DNA of 64,000 bases from Paenalkalicoccus suaedae (GCF_006965545.2 NZ_CP041372.2:1736001-1800000); one strand, 5' to 3'; positions 1 through 9,898 are shown, counted from the first letter of the stretch. Numbers and translations are program-made. Notes: a model not told the origin generated them from the sequence alone.

Positions 1-816
1 TCTCCAGAAACGTTAACGTTATGGGAAGCTCAATACGGTGATTTTTCAAACGGAGCGCAAGTACTATTTGATCAATTTATTTCAAGTGGTCGCGCGAAGT
101 GGGGCCAAAAATCTGGTCTTGTGTTACTGCTACCACACGGATATGAAGGACAGGGTCCAGAGCACTCGAGTGCACGTTTAGAGCGATTCTTAACATTGGC
201 AGCTGAAAATAACTGGCATGTAGCGAATTTAACAAAGGCTAGCCAGTACTTCCACTTGCTACGTAGACAGGCAAAGCTCCTTACAATGGACGAAGTACGA
301 CCATTAGTACTGATGGCTCCTAAGAGTCTATTACGTAATGAGAGAGTTGCCTCTAGTGTAGAAGAGCTATCGGAAGGTCGCTTTAATCCTATTATTGTGA
401 ACGAAACGCTTGGAAAGAAAAAGACTAGCGTAAAACGTGTTATCTTAGCAACTGGTAAAATGGCCATTGATTTGACGGAGCGAATCGAGCAAAAGCAAGA
501 ATCTGTTGATTTCCTTCAGCAAATTAATATCGAAGAACTGTATCCATTCCCTAAAGAGCAAATCGCCGAAGTATTGAAGCAGTATAAGAATCTTGAAGAA
601 GTAATTTGGGTACAAGAAGAGCCACAAAACATGGGGGCTTGGAACTATATTGCTCCTCATTTACAAGACGTTGCTCCTGAAAAAGCACACGTAAGCTTTA
701 TCGGCAGAAAACGCCGTTCAAGTACTGCAGAAGGTGATCCAAAAGTTCATAAGATCGAACAAACTCGAATCATAGAAGAAGCAACGACTCACGATGCCGA
801 AGGGAGCAATGAATAA
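1..816 (+). CDS. odhA: 2-oxoglutarate dehydrogenase E1 component, C-terminal part
   Basis: The reading frame is open from base 1, so this is the last 271 codons of a gene that starts outside the window. It is the thiamine-diphosphate dependent E1 subunit that decarboxylates 2-oxoglutarate in the TCA cycle and passes the succinyl group to the E2 lipoyl domain. The segment contains the transketolase-like C-terminal signatures of the family: [27 protein letters not shown] and [17 protein letters not shown], then the E1 C-terminal domain with [16 protein letters not shown] and [12 protein letters not shown]. Its TAA stop shares one base with the ATG of the E2 gene, so the two are probably translationally coupled as in the Bacillus odhAB operon. 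Confidence 0.97.
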   Translation, partial: SPETLTLWEAQYGDFSNGAQVLFDQFISSGRAKWGQKSGLVLLLPHGYEGQGPEHSSARLERFLTLAAENNWHVANLTKASQYFHLLRRQAKLLTMDEVRPLVLMAPKSLLRNERVASSVEELSEGRFNPIIVNETLGKKKTSVKRVILATGKMAIDLTERIEQKQESVDFLQQINIEELYPFPKEQIAEVLKQYKNLEEVIWVQEEPQNMGAWNYIAPHLQDVAPEKAHVSFIGRKRRSSTAEGDPKVHKIEQTRIIEEATTHDAEGSNE

Positions 817-2069
817 TGTTGGATATTAAAGTACCAGAATTAGCAGAATCAGTAACTGAGGGAACGGTGGCAGAGTGGTTGAAAAAGCCTGGCGACTTCG
901 TAGAAAAAGGCGAAGATATCGTAGAGCTTGAAACGGATAAAGTAAACGTTGAGATTTCTGCAGATGAAGCAGGTGTCTTAAAAGAAACGAAGTTTGAAGA
1001 AGGCGACACAGTTAAAGTAGGTGACGTCATTGCAGTCATCGATACAAATGGAGAAGGCGGAGGATCTTCTGATTCAGCAGAGGCTGCTAAAGAAGAGCCG
1101 AAAGAAAAAGAGCCAAAAAAGGAAGCTCCTAAGAGCGAGCCTAAAAATGAGCCAGATACAGCGGAAGAGACTTCTAAAGATAGCAACTCTCGCGTAGTTG
1201 CATCACCTGCTGCTCGTAAATATGCTCGTGAAAAAGGAATCGACTTAAACGATATTTCTCCACGTGACCCATTAGGCCGCGTTCGTCGTGAGGATATTGA
1301 TGAGCATGCTGCGAAAAAATCACAGCCAGCTCCTGCTAAACAAGAGGAGAAGCAGGATAATCCTGCAAAGCCTGTTGTTCGCGAAAAGATGTCTCGAAGA
1401 AGACAAACAATTGCGAAGCGTTTAGTTGAAGCGCAACATACAGCAGCAATGCTTACGACGTTTAACGAAGTTGACATGACGAATTTAATGGATCTGAGAA
1501 AACGCCGTAAAGACAAGTTCTTAGATGCTAATGGTGTAAAGCTAGGATTCATGTCCTTCTTTACGAAAGCCGTTATCGGTGCTCTTAAGAAATATCCATA
1601 CGTAAACGCTGAAATTCAAAATGATGAAGTTGTTCTCAAGCAGTTTTATGATATCGGTGTAGCAGTATCGACTGACGACGGATTAGTAGTACCAGTCGTT
1701 CGTGATGCAGACCGATTAGACTTTGCTGGCATTGAGCGCGAGATTCGAAATCTTGGCGAAAAAGCAAAAACGAAAAAGTTAAAGTTAGATGATTTACAGG
1801 GTGGAAGCTTTACAATTACAAATGGTGGTGTATTTGGATCACTTTGGTCTACGCCGATCTTAAATACGCCTCAGGTCGGAATACTCGGCATGCATACTGT
1901 TCAAATGCGCCCGGTCGCTATTGATAATGAGAACTTTGAAAATCGTCCAATGATGTACATTGCACTTTCTTATGATCACCGTATTATTGATGGGAAAGAT
2001 GCGGTTGGATTCTTAGTGAAAGTCAAAGAACTAATCGAGGATCCGGAATCCTTACTATTAGAAGGATAA
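816..2069 (+). CDS. odhB: dihydrolipoyllysine-residue succinyltransferase (E2 of 2-oxoglutarate dehydrogenase)
   Basis: E2 core of the 2-oxoglutarate dehydrogenase complex; it transfers the succinyl group from the lipoyl arm to CoA. The 417 residues show an N-terminal lipoyl domain (about 1-77) with lipoylated Lys42 in ETDKVNVE, a charged Glu/Lys/Pro linker (about 80-125), a peripheral subunit-binding domain (about 125-163, ending GRVRREDI) and the acyltransferase domain with catalytic His388 and Asp392 in DHRIIDG. The length matches Bacillus OdhB. It overlaps the odhA stop by one base and is followed by a strong hairpin terminator, so odhAB ends here. Confidence 0.97.
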   Translation: MLDIKVPELAESVTEGTVAEWLKKPGDFVEKGEDIVELETDKVNVEISADEAGVLKETKFEEGDTVKVGDVIAVIDTNGEGGGSSDSAEAAKEEPKEKEPKKEAPKSEPKNEPDTAEETSKDSNSRVVASPAARKYAREKGIDLNDISPRDPLGRVRREDIDEHAAKKSQPAPAKQEEKQDNPAKPVVREKMSRRRQTIAKRLVEAQHTAAMLTTFNEVDMTNLMDLRKRRKDKFLDANGVKLGFMSFFTKAVIGALKKYPYVNAEIQNDEVVLKQFYDIGVAVSTDDGLVVPVVRDADRLDFAGIEREIRNLGEKAKTKKLKLDDLQGGSFTITNGGVFGSLWSTPILNTPQVGILGMHTVQMRPVAIDNENFENRPMMYIALSYDHRIIDGKDAVGFLVKVKELIEDPESLLLEG

Positions 2070-2075
2070 TTGACT

Positions 2076-2104
2076 AAAGCCTATGCGGATGCATAGGCTT
2101 TTTC
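2076..2104 (+). terminator. intrinsic terminator after odhB
   Basis: An 11-bp perfect stem (AAAGCCTATGC / GCATAGGCTTT) with a 4-nt loop is followed by a short T run, 6 bases after the odhB stop. Confidence 0.9.
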
Positions 2105-2164
2105 CTTCTTTTAAACAGACTTTCTATGATAGTCTAAAGGTAGTGAATAGGAGGAGGTCGTTGC

Positions 2165-3631
2165 ATGAAAAATATTGTCATCGTAGGATCGGGGTTCGGT
2201 GGGGTTACTGCAGGTGCCCTCCTTCAAAAAGAAGGCTATAACGTAACCTTATTAGAAGCCGCTGCAGAGTGGGGCGGGAGTGCTTCTAAATATAGAAGGA
2301 ATCATTATCGATTTCCTGTTGGTGCTACACTCGGCATGGGGTTTGAGCATAATGGTATTCACGAACGTATTAATTCATTTCTAGGAATTGATGTACAAAA
2401 GCGTCTCCTCTCCTCCGTTATGCAAGTGGATGTAGGGAAACAATTCATATCTTACGAGCAAAATCGAGACCGATTTATAAAAGAGTGGGAGCGAGTAGAG
2501 CCTAACTACTCCAATCAAATACGCGCATTTTTTAAAGAGGCTTGGTCGATTGCTGCAGGATTACATGCGCATATGGCTCACTTCCCAGTGATCCCTCCGG
2601 CGACGGTTTGGGAAATAAGCGCGCTTCTAAAAGGTGTTAACCTTCGTACCTTTGGTTTACCAAGATACCTCTTTACGACCGTTGGTGATTTGGTCGAAAA
2701 GCACGACTTAAAGGAGTGTAGAAGCTTCGTTACTTTTATAGACGGAGTGTTACTTGACAGTATGCAAACATCCTACGAAAACATTCCTGCTTATATTGGT
2801 GCAACTGCCTTAGATGTATATCATCGAGGAGCCTACTATATAGACGGTGGGTTATACGAACTTATTGATGAATTGATCGAATCTATTCGTTCCAATGGGG
2901 GAGTCGTAAAAAAACCAAGGCACATTAAGCGAATCGTAAAGCATGCTAATGGTTATACCTTGTATGATCAACGTGATAGATCCTATGAGGCGGATCATGT
3001 TGTATTAAACATGCCACTTTTAAATATGAAGGATCTATTAGAACCTCATGTGTATGAAACGATGGCGCTAAAGTGGAATCGTCGGGAGCAAGTGGACCAG
3101 TGGGGGACATTTACGATGTATGTGGCCATTAAGGAAGCCGCTGTTACAGATACGACACCTCTTTTTAGTCAGTTACAGCTTGAAGATGGTCATCATTTTT
3201 TTGTTTCATTATCAAGAAAAGATGACGTAAGAAGAGCGCCAAAAGGGTTCCGCACATTTACTATTTCTACGCATATTACGTTATCTGAATGGCAAACAAA
3301 GGCTGACTACGATTATCATAAAACAAGACTCACGCGAGAAATTATAAAGAAGTTATCTCAAACAATTATGCCTAATATAGAGTCTTATATAGAATGGCAG
3401 GAATCTGGAGGACCTATTGCATGGGAGAGGTATACTAACCGCAAAGGTGGCGGCGTTGGCGGTTTTCCACAAACAAAAGAAAATGCGCTTTGGAACGCTG
3501 TGTCTCATAGGACAGGAATTCCAGGACTTTGGATTTGTGGAGATAATGTGTATCCAGGAGCAGGATCGATAGGTGCATCAAGCTCAGGTGTCCATGTTGC
3601 AAGGTCAATAAGTAAAAAAAGATTGTTATAA
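2165..3631 (+). CDS. FAD-dependent oxidoreductase of the phytoene desaturase (CrtI-like) superfamily
   Basis: A 488-residue flavoprotein. The N-terminus has a Rossmann dinucleotide-binding motif (IVIVGSGFGGVTAG, residues 4-17) followed by an acidic strand end (LLEAAAEWGG). The C-terminus has the second FAD contact region GDNVYPGAGSIGASSSG, typical of the CrtI/amine-oxidase fold. CrtI-family members desaturate, isomerise or oxidise isoprenoids, but no carotenoid genes lie nearby, so the substrate cannot be named. A GGAGG Shine-Dalgarno sequence lies a few bases before the ATG. The next gene starts 16 bases after the stop, so the pair may be co-transcribed. Confidence 0.8.
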   Translation: MKNIVIVGSGFGGVTAGALLQKEGYNVTLLEAAAEWGGSASKYRRNHYRFPVGATLGMGFEHNGIHERINSFLGIDVQKRLLSSVMQVDVGKQFISYEQNRDRFIKEWERVEPNYSNQIRAFFKEAWSIAAGLHAHMAHFPVIPPATVWEISALLKGVNLRTFGLPRYLFTTVGDLVEKHDLKECRSFVTFIDGVLLDSMQTSYENIPAYIGATALDVYHRGAYYIDGGLYELIDELIESIRSNGGVVKKPRHIKRIVKHANGYTLYDQRDRSYEADHVVLNMPLLNMKDLLEPHVYETMALKWNRREQVDQWGTFTMYVAIKEAAVTDTTPLFSQLQLEDGHHFFVSLSRKDDVRRAPKGFRTFTISTHITLSEWQTKADYDYHKTRLTREIIKKLSQTIMPNIESYIEWQESGGPIAWERYTNRKGGGVGGFPQTKENALWNAVSHRTGIPGLWICGDNVYPGAGSIGASSSGVHVARSISKKRLL

Positions 3632-3647
3632 TGTTTAGGAGGCAACT

Positions 3648-4565
3648 ATGCAAGAGGATGACAAGTCAAGGCATCAACGTGAACAACAACACGGAGATAA
3701 CGAAGAAGTTCTTGAACCATCAGAGCATAACGATGCCGAGCAGAATGGCTCCGTGGAGGATGACTCTGAATTAAATGTGGATGAACAAAAGGAAGAAGAG
3801 CTTTTCTTTGACGGGGAAAACTACTACACCAAGGAAGAGTTTTTTTCGCCAGATGAGGAAGAGGTCTCGCCAAAAAAACGCAAGCGCTCAAGGGCTTTCA
3901 AAGTAGTGGTCGCTGGAATTATAACGGTCGCACTTTTAGCGAACGTATTTGCTATTTGGCCACAGCTTTTTAATATACCTGCCTTTGAATTTTTAGCAAC
4001 ATCTCAAGAGCTATCTTCTAACGAAGACGTACAAACGTATAAAGAGTCCGTTGTCATTGTAAGAACGGATGATTCGAAGGGGACTGGATTTGTCATTGAT
4101 GATTCGCTAATAATGACGAATGAGCATGTGATTGACCGTGCTGTCTCGCCTGTTGTCGCATTTGATAATGGCGATAGCTACGTAACGGAGCCTATTTATG
4201 TAAACGAAGAATTAGATATGGCTATACTACGAGTAGAGGATGAAAACTTTGATCATCCTTCGTTGCCTCTTACCACTGACTATGCTGAAAACGAGTTAGT
4301 GTATGTAATAGGTAATCCGCTCTTTTTTAATTTTATCCCGAATGAAGGGACGCTTTTAGCAGATATGTCGGTTTCATCTAAAGAGGTACCAGTCATGTCA
4401 CTAGATGCACCCATTTATCGTGGAAGTAGCGGTAGTCCTGTGATAAATACAGATGGAGAAGTAGTTGGTCTCGTATTTGCGACCTCTTCATCGAACGGTT
4501 CAAGAGTAGGGTTAGCAATAAAAATGCAAGATATCGTCCCTTTATTAGAGGAAATAGAGCGCTAA
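3648..4565 (+). CDS. membrane-anchored S1C (HtrA-like) serine protease without PDZ domain
   Basis: A trypsin-like protease of 305 residues. Residues 1-75 are strikingly acidic and presumably cytoplasmic. A basic KKRKR stretch precedes a single transmembrane helix (about 84-103), and the protease domain lies outside. The catalytic triad is readable: His160 in TNEHVID, Asp190 in ELDMAIL and Ser261 in GSSGSPV. Unlike HtrA/DegP, the protein ends right after the protease domain, with no PDZ domain, so substrate recognition must differ. HtrA-like proteins act in envelope protein quality control; that role is inferred here. An AGGAGG ribosome binding site precedes the ATG. Confidence 0.85.
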   Translation: MQEDDKSRHQREQQHGDNEEVLEPSEHNDAEQNGSVEDDSELNVDEQKEEELFFDGENYYTKEEFFSPDEEEVSPKKRKRSRAFKVVVAGIITVALLANVFAIWPQLFNIPAFEFLATSQELSSNEDVQTYKESVVIVRTDDSKGTGFVIDDSLIMTNEHVIDRAVSPVVAFDNGDSYVTEPIYVNEELDMAILRVEDENFDHPSLPLTTDYAENELVYVIGNPLFFNFIPNEGTLLADMSVSSKEVPVMSLDAPIYRGSSGSPVINTDGEVVGLVFATSSSNGSRVGLAIKMQDIVPLLEEIER

Positions 4566-4641
4566 TCACTTGCTTTTAGTTTGTAAACTTGAGATAATGT
4601 CAGATGGCTTATTAACAATGAACGGAAATGAGGGTTTACTA

Positions 4642-5715
4642 ATGAAAACATCCATTTATGGATTGACCTTCCAAGAGCTTGAGGATTGGCTAGTGGAACA
4701 CGGTCAAAAGAAGTTCCGCGCGCAGCAAGTGTGGGACTGGTTATACAGAAAGCGCATCAATACATTTGACGAAATGCTAAACGTAAAGAAAGATTGTATT
4801 GAACTTTTAAACGAGGCGTTTACAATCGGAACGCTAGAAGTACATTCTAAGCAAGTTTCGAAAGACGGAACGATGAAGTTTTTATTCAGACTTACGGACG
4901 GAAATTTAATCGAGACAGTACTCATGCGATTCGACTACGGGAACTCTGTTTGTGTTACGACGCAGGTAGGATGTAATATCGGATGTAGCTTCTGTGCAAG
5001 TGGGCTATTAACGAAGGATCGCGACCTATCGAGCGGTGAGATCGTAGAACAAATTATGCATGTACAAAAAGCAATCGATGAAGAACAAAAAGAAGAGCGT
5101 GTTAGTCACATCGTTGTAATGGGTATCGGTGAACCGTTTGATAATTATAAGAACCTAATGTCATTTTTACGTATCGTCAATAATGATCGTGGACTTGCCA
5201 TTGGAGCGCGTCACATCACCGTTTCAACAAGCGGAATCATTAAAAAGATTTATGAGTTTGCTGATGAAAATATTCAAGTTAACCTTGCCGTATCGTTGCA
5301 TGCTCCAAACAACGAGCTACGCACAAGCATCATGAAAATTAATAAAGGCCAACCGATCGAGAAGCTCATGGAAGCTGTTGACTACTATTTAGAGAAGACT
5401 AATCGACGTATTACGTTTGAGTATATTCTTTTAGATGGTGTCAATGACAGTAAAGAGCATGCGGAAGAATTGGCAGAGCTTATTAAAGATAAGAAAAAGC
5501 TCTCCTATGTTAACTTGATTCCTTACAATCCGGTTGATGAGCACATCATGTATGAACAAAGTCGCAAGAGTAATATCTTAACGTTCTTTGAAACATTGAT
5601 GCAAAAAGGTATCCAGTGCGGAGTTCGTCACGAACAAGGCTCTGACATTGATGCAGCTTGTGGTCAGTTACGCAGTAAGCAAATGAAGAAAGATCGAGAA
5701 AAAGCAAAAGCATAA
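4642..5715 (+). CDS. rlmN: dual-specificity 23S rRNA/tRNA adenine-C2 methyltransferase RlmN
   Basis: Radical-SAM enzyme that methylates C2 of A2503 in 23S rRNA and A37 in some tRNAs. With the start chosen here it has 357 residues, close to Bacillus RlmN. It shows the 4Fe-4S ligands Cys111, Cys115 and Cys118 (CNIGCSFC), the GEPFDNY region, and C-terminal Cys340 (DAACGQL), the residue that is transiently methylated. The frame is open further upstream to 4570, but ATG 4642 has a GAGGG sequence about 7 bases before it and begins at the conserved [10 protein letters not shown], so the longer form is unlikely. A hairpin terminator follows. Confidence 0.95.
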   Translation: MKTSIYGLTFQELEDWLVEHGQKKFRAQQVWDWLYRKRINTFDEMLNVKKDCIELLNEAFTIGTLEVHSKQVSKDGTMKFLFRLTDGNLIETVLMRFDYGNSVCVTTQVGCNIGCSFCASGLLTKDRDLSSGEIVEQIMHVQKAIDEEQKEERVSHIVVMGIGEPFDNYKNLMSFLRIVNNDRGLAIGARHITVSTSGIIKKIYEFADENIQVNLAVSLHAPNNELRTSIMKINKGQPIEKLMEAVDYYLEKTNRRITFEYILLDGVNDSKEHAEELAELIKDKKKLSYVNLIPYNPVDEHIMYEQSRKSNILTFFETLMQKGIQCGVRHEQGSDIDAACGQLRSKQMKKDREKAKA

Positions 5716-5722
5716 CGAACAG

Positions 5723-5756
5723 GGCTGCTCTAAGAATAATGGGGCAGCCTTTTTTA
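5723..5756 (+). terminator. intrinsic terminator after rlmN
   Basis: Stem GGCTGCTC / GGGCAGCC (one G-T pair) with an AT-rich loop, followed by six T residues. Confidence 0.85.
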
Positions 5757-5778
5757 ACTTTTATAGGAGGGTACATAT

Positions 5779-6498
5779 ATGAAGAAGGCACTATTATTTG
5801 ATTTAGATGGAACACTCTTACCGATGGATACGCATGCATTTGTGGAGCAGTACACGAGAGAGCTAGCTCCTAAAGTCGCACATATTGTAGATCCGGAGAC
5901 TTTTTTACAAGCCTTATTTGAAGCTACTGCCGTTATGATGAAAAATACAGAAGCAGAAAGAACGAATGAAGCCATTTTTACAGAAGCATTTTTAGCTAGG
6001 ACTGGGTTAGAAAAAGAAGATATATGGCCAACTCTTGATATTTTTTATGAAGAAACATTTCCTCAGTTCAAGACTTTAACAGAGCCAACGTCATTAGCTG
6101 CTAAGGTTATTCAGAAAGCTTATGAAAAAGGCTATAAAATTGCCATTGCGACAAACCCAGTCTTTCCTAAAGTCGCCATTTGGCATCGATTAAAGTGGGC
6201 TGGCATAGATAAGCTGCCACTTGATCATGTGACAGTTTATGAAGAAAGCACCTTTACGAAGCCGCATTTAACCTACTATGAAATGATTGCTAAAGAACTC
6301 GACGTGGATCCCTCCCAATGTGTCATGATAGGCAATGATAAACAAGAAGATATGGTAGCGGAAAAGATAGGGATGAGAACCTTCTTAGTGCATGGTAATG
6401 TGATAGATCGAGGTACGGCGACTTACCAAATTGATGATGAGGGAACGCTTGAAGAGCTTTACGAAAAGCTGTCTACTGATTCAGGTGTGTTTGCATAA
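5779..6498 (+). CDS. HAD-superfamily hydrolase
   Basis: A 239-residue haloacid-dehalogenase fold hydrolase, probably a cytosolic phosphatase. Motif I is LFDLDGTLLP near the N-terminus (nucleophile Asp and acid/base Asp). Motif II is the Thr of ATNPVFP, motif III the Lys in TFTKPHLTYY, and motif IV is MIGNDKQEDMVAEK. A helical cap lies between motifs I and II. The substrate cannot be deduced. It has its own AGGAGGG ribosome binding site and is bounded by terminators on both sides, so it is probably monocistronic. Confidence 0.85.
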   Translation: MKKALLFDLDGTLLPMDTHAFVEQYTRELAPKVAHIVDPETFLQALFEATAVMMKNTEAERTNEAIFTEAFLARTGLEKEDIWPTLDIFYEETFPQFKTLTEPTSLAAKVIQKAYEKGYKIAIATNPVFPKVAIWHRLKWAGIDKLPLDHVTVYEESTFTKPHLTYYEMIAKELDVDPSQCVMIGNDKQEDMVAEKIGMRTFLVHGNVIDRGTATYQIDDEGTLEELYEKLSTDSGVFA

Positions 6499-6517
6499 TC
6501 AATTAAAGAAGAATTTT

Positions 6518-6553
6518 AAAGCTTTTCTGCCACTGGTAGAAAAGCTTTGTTTA
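6518..6553 (+). terminator. intrinsic terminator after the HAD gene
   Basis: An 11-bp stem AAAGCTTTTCT / AGAAAAGCTTT, extendable by GCC/GGT, followed by GTTTATT. The symmetric arms could also act in the reverse direction. Confidence 0.8.
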
Positions 6554-6605
6554 TTGAATGGCCATTGTGTATGATAAGGATATTATTTGTTAGGAGGGAA
6601 GACGC

Positions 6606-7556
6606 ATGGATACAGGTACTATCGTCGTATCAAACTTAGTAAAAACATACAAGGATTCCTATAAAGCTGTAGATGGTGTTTCATTAGAAGTACAAAAGGG
6701 AGAATGCTTTGCGTTTTTAGGTCCTAACGGAGCGGGGAAATCAACAACGGTGAAGATCTTGACGACGCTCATGACACCGTCAAGCGGCGAGGTTTTTGTA
6801 AGCGGTTTTAATGCAGAGACAGAGCCTGATAAGGTGCGATTGAAAATTGGTGTTGTATTGCAAGACACAGGATTAGATCAAGATTTAAGTGGTCGAGAGC
6901 TATTAGAGCTACAGGGAAGAATATTCAACATGACAAAGAAAGAAGCAAAAACTCGTGCCACAGAATTATTAGCTAAAGTGGGACTAGAAGATGACGCAGA
7001 TAAACCAAGTAAAAAATATTCTGGCGGAATGCGGCGAAGATTAGATTTAGCAATGACGCTGGTTCATAATCCCGAAATACTCTTCTTAGATGAGCCTACA
7101 ACAGGACTAGATCCCTTAAATCGAAAAGCAATCTGGGAGGAAATAAGAAGACTTAATAAGGAAGAAGGTACGACAGTCTTTTTAACAACGCAGTATTTGG
7201 AGGAAGCAGACGAATTAGCTGATCACATAAAAATTATAAATAAGGGCAAAATTGTCGCGGAGGGAACACCGAGTGAATTAAAAGACTCAATTGGTGCAGA
7301 TGTAATTGTATTTGAGTTTGCAGAAGAGCAGGAAGTTGCACGAGCGAAGGAGCTTTTAACTGATGCAGAAGGAGTGATAACTCAGGAAAAAGAGCTACGA
7401 ATTACGACAAAAGAAGCAAGTAAACGACTTAGTAGCTATTTAAAGATATTGACAGATGCGGGTATAGAGCCGGAATCGCTGTCTGTTTCACAACCAACGC
7501 TTGATGATGTGTTTATTCAAGTGACGGCGGCTAAAAGAGAGGATGACAGAGGATGA
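6606..7556 (+). CDS. ABC transporter ATP-binding protein (DrrA-type exporter)
   Basis: Cytoplasmic ATPase of 316 residues for the permease encoded just downstream. Walker A is GPNGAGKST, the signature is YSGGMRRR, Walker B is ILFLDEPTTGLDP, and the C-terminal ~80 residues form the extension seen in DrrA/CcmA-like exporters. This subfamily powers drug or lipid export through ABC-2 permeases; the actual substrate is unknown. A TTAGGAGG ribosome binding site precedes the ATG. Its stop overlaps the permease start in an ATGA arrangement, showing a two-gene operon. Confidence 0.92.
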   Translation: MDTGTIVVSNLVKTYKDSYKAVDGVSLEVQKGECFAFLGPNGAGKSTTVKILTTLMTPSSGEVFVSGFNAETEPDKVRLKIGVVLQDTGLDQDLSGRELLELQGRIFNMTKKEAKTRATELLAKVGLEDDADKPSKKYSGGMRRRLDLAMTLVHNPEILFLDEPTTGLDPLNRKAIWEEIRRLNKEEGTTVFLTTQYLEEADELADHIKIINKGKIVAEGTPSELKDSIGADVIVFEFAEEQEVARAKELLTDAEGVITQEKELRITTKEASKRLSSYLKILTDAGIEPESLSVSQPTLDDVFIQVTAAKREDDRG

Positions 7557-8329
7557 GTCCATTTTTAGCACATACGTATGTCTTAACAAAGCGAAGTGTT
7601 ATTGTCTTATTACGAAATCCTTTTACAGTTATCCCTAACTTATTTATCAGCATGTTCTTTCTTTTAGTCTACTCGGGTGGTCTTAGTGGCATAGCTAGCT
7701 TACCCGCCTTCGAAGGAGCCGATTACCTGTCCTTTATCTTACCTGTGTCCATTGTTTCGGCAGCAATAGGTGGTGCTGGGGGAGCAGGCCAAAGTCTCAT
7801 TCGTGACTTAGAATCCGGATATTTTGCACGGCTATTACAAACGCCTGTATCACGTCTTGCCATCGTGCTCGGTCCGATTATAGCAGGTATGCTACAGCTA
7901 CTTGTGCAAACAGGTATTATTTTAGCGGTTGCTTTTCTTTTAGGTTTGAGAGTGGAGGCAGGAGTCGGTGGTGTACTTGTACTTTTACTTTTTGCGATAG
8001 GATGGGGGTTAGCCTTTGCAGGATACTCTGTTGCGATTGCATTAAAAACAAAGAACGCGCAGGCTGCTCAGGCAGGAACACTTATTTTTTTCCCATTACT
8101 ATTTCTAAGCACAACATTTGTGCCACTTGAATTAATAGAAGCGACATGGCTTCGTGTGGCGGCTGTTATGAATCCTACCACTTATCTATTTGATGCTATG
8201 CGTGCAGTATTAATAGACGGCTGGGTCTGGCAACCGATACTTATCGGAGCATCCGTCATAGCGATAGCCTGTGCAATTACTATTGGATTATCTGTGAGAA
8301 GCGCAAAGACAGCATTTAGTCGAGATTAA
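7553..8329 (+). CDS. ABC-2 type transporter permease (DrrB-type)
   Basis: Integral membrane partner of the preceding ATPase, 258 residues with about six hydrophobic helices and the ABC-2 family block SGYFARLLQTPVSRL followed by a central glycine-rich membrane region. The late segment FLSTTFVPLELI, then MNPTTYLFDAMR, is typical of drug- and polysaccharide-exporter permeases. It overlaps the ATPase gene by four bases (ATGA). The transported compound cannot be inferred. Confidence 0.9.
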   Translation: MSPFLAHTYVLTKRSVIVLLRNPFTVIPNLFISMFFLLVYSGGLSGIASLPAFEGADYLSFILPVSIVSAAIGGAGGAGQSLIRDLESGYFARLLQTPVSRLAIVLGPIIAGMLQLLVQTGIILAVAFLLGLRVEAGVGGVLVLLLFAIGWGLAFAGYSVAIALKTKNAQAAQAGTLIFFPLLFLSTTFVPLELIEATWLRVAAVMNPTTYLFDAMRAVLIDGWVWQPILIGASVIAIACAITIGLSVRSAKTAFSRD

Positions 8330-8350
8330 CTATTTTTTGGAGGTATACGT

Positions 8351-9310
8351 ATGAAAAAGTTAGCTGTATTAACAAGTGGTGGAGATTCACCAGGAATGAA
8401 CGCATGTATTAGGGCAGTGGTCCGCTCTTCCATCTATTACGGAATCGAAGTGATAGGGGTAAAGCGAGGCTATGAAGGCCTCATTCATAAAGATTTTGAG
8501 GTAATGGACGCATCTTCAGTAGGGGACATTGTTCATAAAGGAGGTACCATTTTAAAGACCGCTAGATCGAAAGCTTTTATGACAGAGGAAGGGCGCAATC
8601 AAGCTATTAAACACTTGAAGGAAGAAGGTATAGAAGGGTTAATTGTAATTGGAGGAGACGGATCTTTCAAAGGCGCTGCCAAGCTATCTGAAGCAGGAAT
8701 CGCAACAATCGGAATTCCTGGAACGATTGATAATGACCTTGCTTACACAGATTATACGATAGGCTTTGATACAGCAGTAAATACGGTTCTTGACTCTATT
8801 TCAAAAATTCGAGATACCTCTACCTCCCACGAGAAAGCAACCATTATTGAGGTGATGGGACGTCACTGTGGAGACATCGCAATGTATGCTGGAGTGGCTG
8901 GTGGCGCAGAAGCTATCATCATTCCCGAGAAGCCATTTTCACTTCCTTCTATTATCGAAAAAATGGAGCACGGTCGCAAAAGAGGAAAGCAACATCACAT
9001 TATCATTCTTGCCGAAGGATCCTCAAAGGCGGAGGACCTAAGGCAACAACTAGTTGATGCTACTGGTGAAGATGCTAGAATTTCCGTTTTAGGATTTATT
9101 CAACGTGGGGGAGACCCTAGCGCATTTGATCGAGTTTTAGCAAGTCGACTTGGCTTGAAAGCCGTTGAGTTATTGAAAGAAGGAGAGGGCAAGCTAGCAT
9201 TAGGAGTGCGCCAAAACCAGCTCGTATTCGAAGATATTCATGAGGCGCTCTCGAAAGAAAAATCGTACGATCCGGAGCTTGATCGTTTAGCCGAAATTCT
9301 CTCTATTTAA
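8351..9310 (+). CDS. pfkA: ATP-dependent 6-phosphofructokinase, divergent
   Basis: Phosphorylates fructose 6-phosphate in glycolysis. The 319 residues align along the whole PfkA family: SGGDSPGMNA, GGDGS with Gly104 (marks ATP rather than PPi use), PGTIDND with catalytic Asp127, MGRHCGD with Arg171, and QRGG. Residue 162, Arg in the E. coli and Geobacillus enzymes, is Lys here (SHEK). The gene stands alone instead of next to pyk and accDA as in many Bacilli, so it may be a second copy; the rest of the genome is needed to decide. It has a GGAGG site 22 bases after the ABC permease and its stop overlaps the convergent PAP2 gene. Confidence 0.9.
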   Translation: MKKLAVLTSGGDSPGMNACIRAVVRSSIYYGIEVIGVKRGYEGLIHKDFEVMDASSVGDIVHKGGTILKTARSKAFMTEEGRNQAIKHLKEEGIEGLIVIGGDGSFKGAAKLSEAGIATIGIPGTIDNDLAYTDYTIGFDTAVNTVLDSISKIRDTSTSHEKATIIEVMGRHCGDIAMYAGVAGGAEAIIIPEKPFSLPSIIEKMEHGRKRGKQHHIIILAEGSSKAEDLRQQLVDATGEDARISVLGFIQRGGDPSAFDRVLASRLGLKAVELLKEGEGKLALGVRQNQLVFEDIHEALSKEKSYDPELDRLAEILSI

Positions 9311-9807
9311 GGTACAAATCTTTTTGTTGCGACAATAAGCAAAAGCGCAATTGCTGTTCCGATGAGGGCACCAGCTACTATGTCAGACGGATAATGAACG
9401 GTTAAATATAGTCTTGAGAAAGATGTTAAAATGGCTAGTGGCCAAATATAAATTCGAAGCTTAGGAAAGAAATAGTGAAGCATAACGGCTGCTGTAAACG
9501 ATAGACTTGTGTGAATGGATGGGAACGAATAGGACTCTGGATTAGAAATCGGACTATTTATCCCTACAACCGATTCAGGCGGCCTGCTTCTTGCAATCAT
9601 ACTTTTAAGCTGATCAGATAAAAAGCCCGTTATTGCAAGGCTTGCTCCAAGCAATAGCGCTTTTTTTCTGTGTAAAAAAAATAGAAATACGCTTATGATG
9701 ATCCAAATTGCTCCATATTCTCCGATAATCGTTAGAAAAATAAAAAATGCATCAAGTACGGGATTTTGAAGGTCTTGTAAGAAAAAAAGAAATTTTGCTT
9801 CCATCAT
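9307..9807 (-). CDS. PAP2-family membrane phosphatase
   Basis: A 166-residue integral membrane protein with the three PAP2 signatures in order: KSMIARSRP (KX6RP), SFPSIHTS (PSXH) and SRLYLTVHYPSD (SRX5HX3D). Members dephosphorylate phosphatidate, phosphatidylglycerophosphate or undecaprenyl pyrophosphate; this sequence alone does not say which. Hydrophobic helices separate the motifs as in undecaprenyl-PP phosphatases of the BcrC type. An AAGGATG sequence lies upstream of the start. Its TAA overlaps the pfkA TAA on the opposite strand, so no terminator separates the two. Confidence 0.88.
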   Translation of the reverse strand: MMEAKFLFFLQDLQNPVLDAFFIFLTIIGEYGAIWIIISVFLFFLHRKKALLLGASLAITGFLSDQLKSMIARSRPPESVVGINSPISNPESYSFPSIHTSLSFTAAVMLHYFFPKLRIYIWPLAILTSFSRLYLTVHYPSDIVAGALIGTAIALLLIVATKRFVP

Positions 9808-9898
9808 TCATACACATCCTTGTTTAAAATTCTCTCATGAAGTGAATAATACCAGAGAGAGAGAAATATAGACAGTAATGTCTGGAGGATGTGATCAT

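Noticed and set aside
770-1552. 260-residue ORF opposite odhB
   Set aside because: Ser-rich shadow of the odhB coding frame on the other strand.
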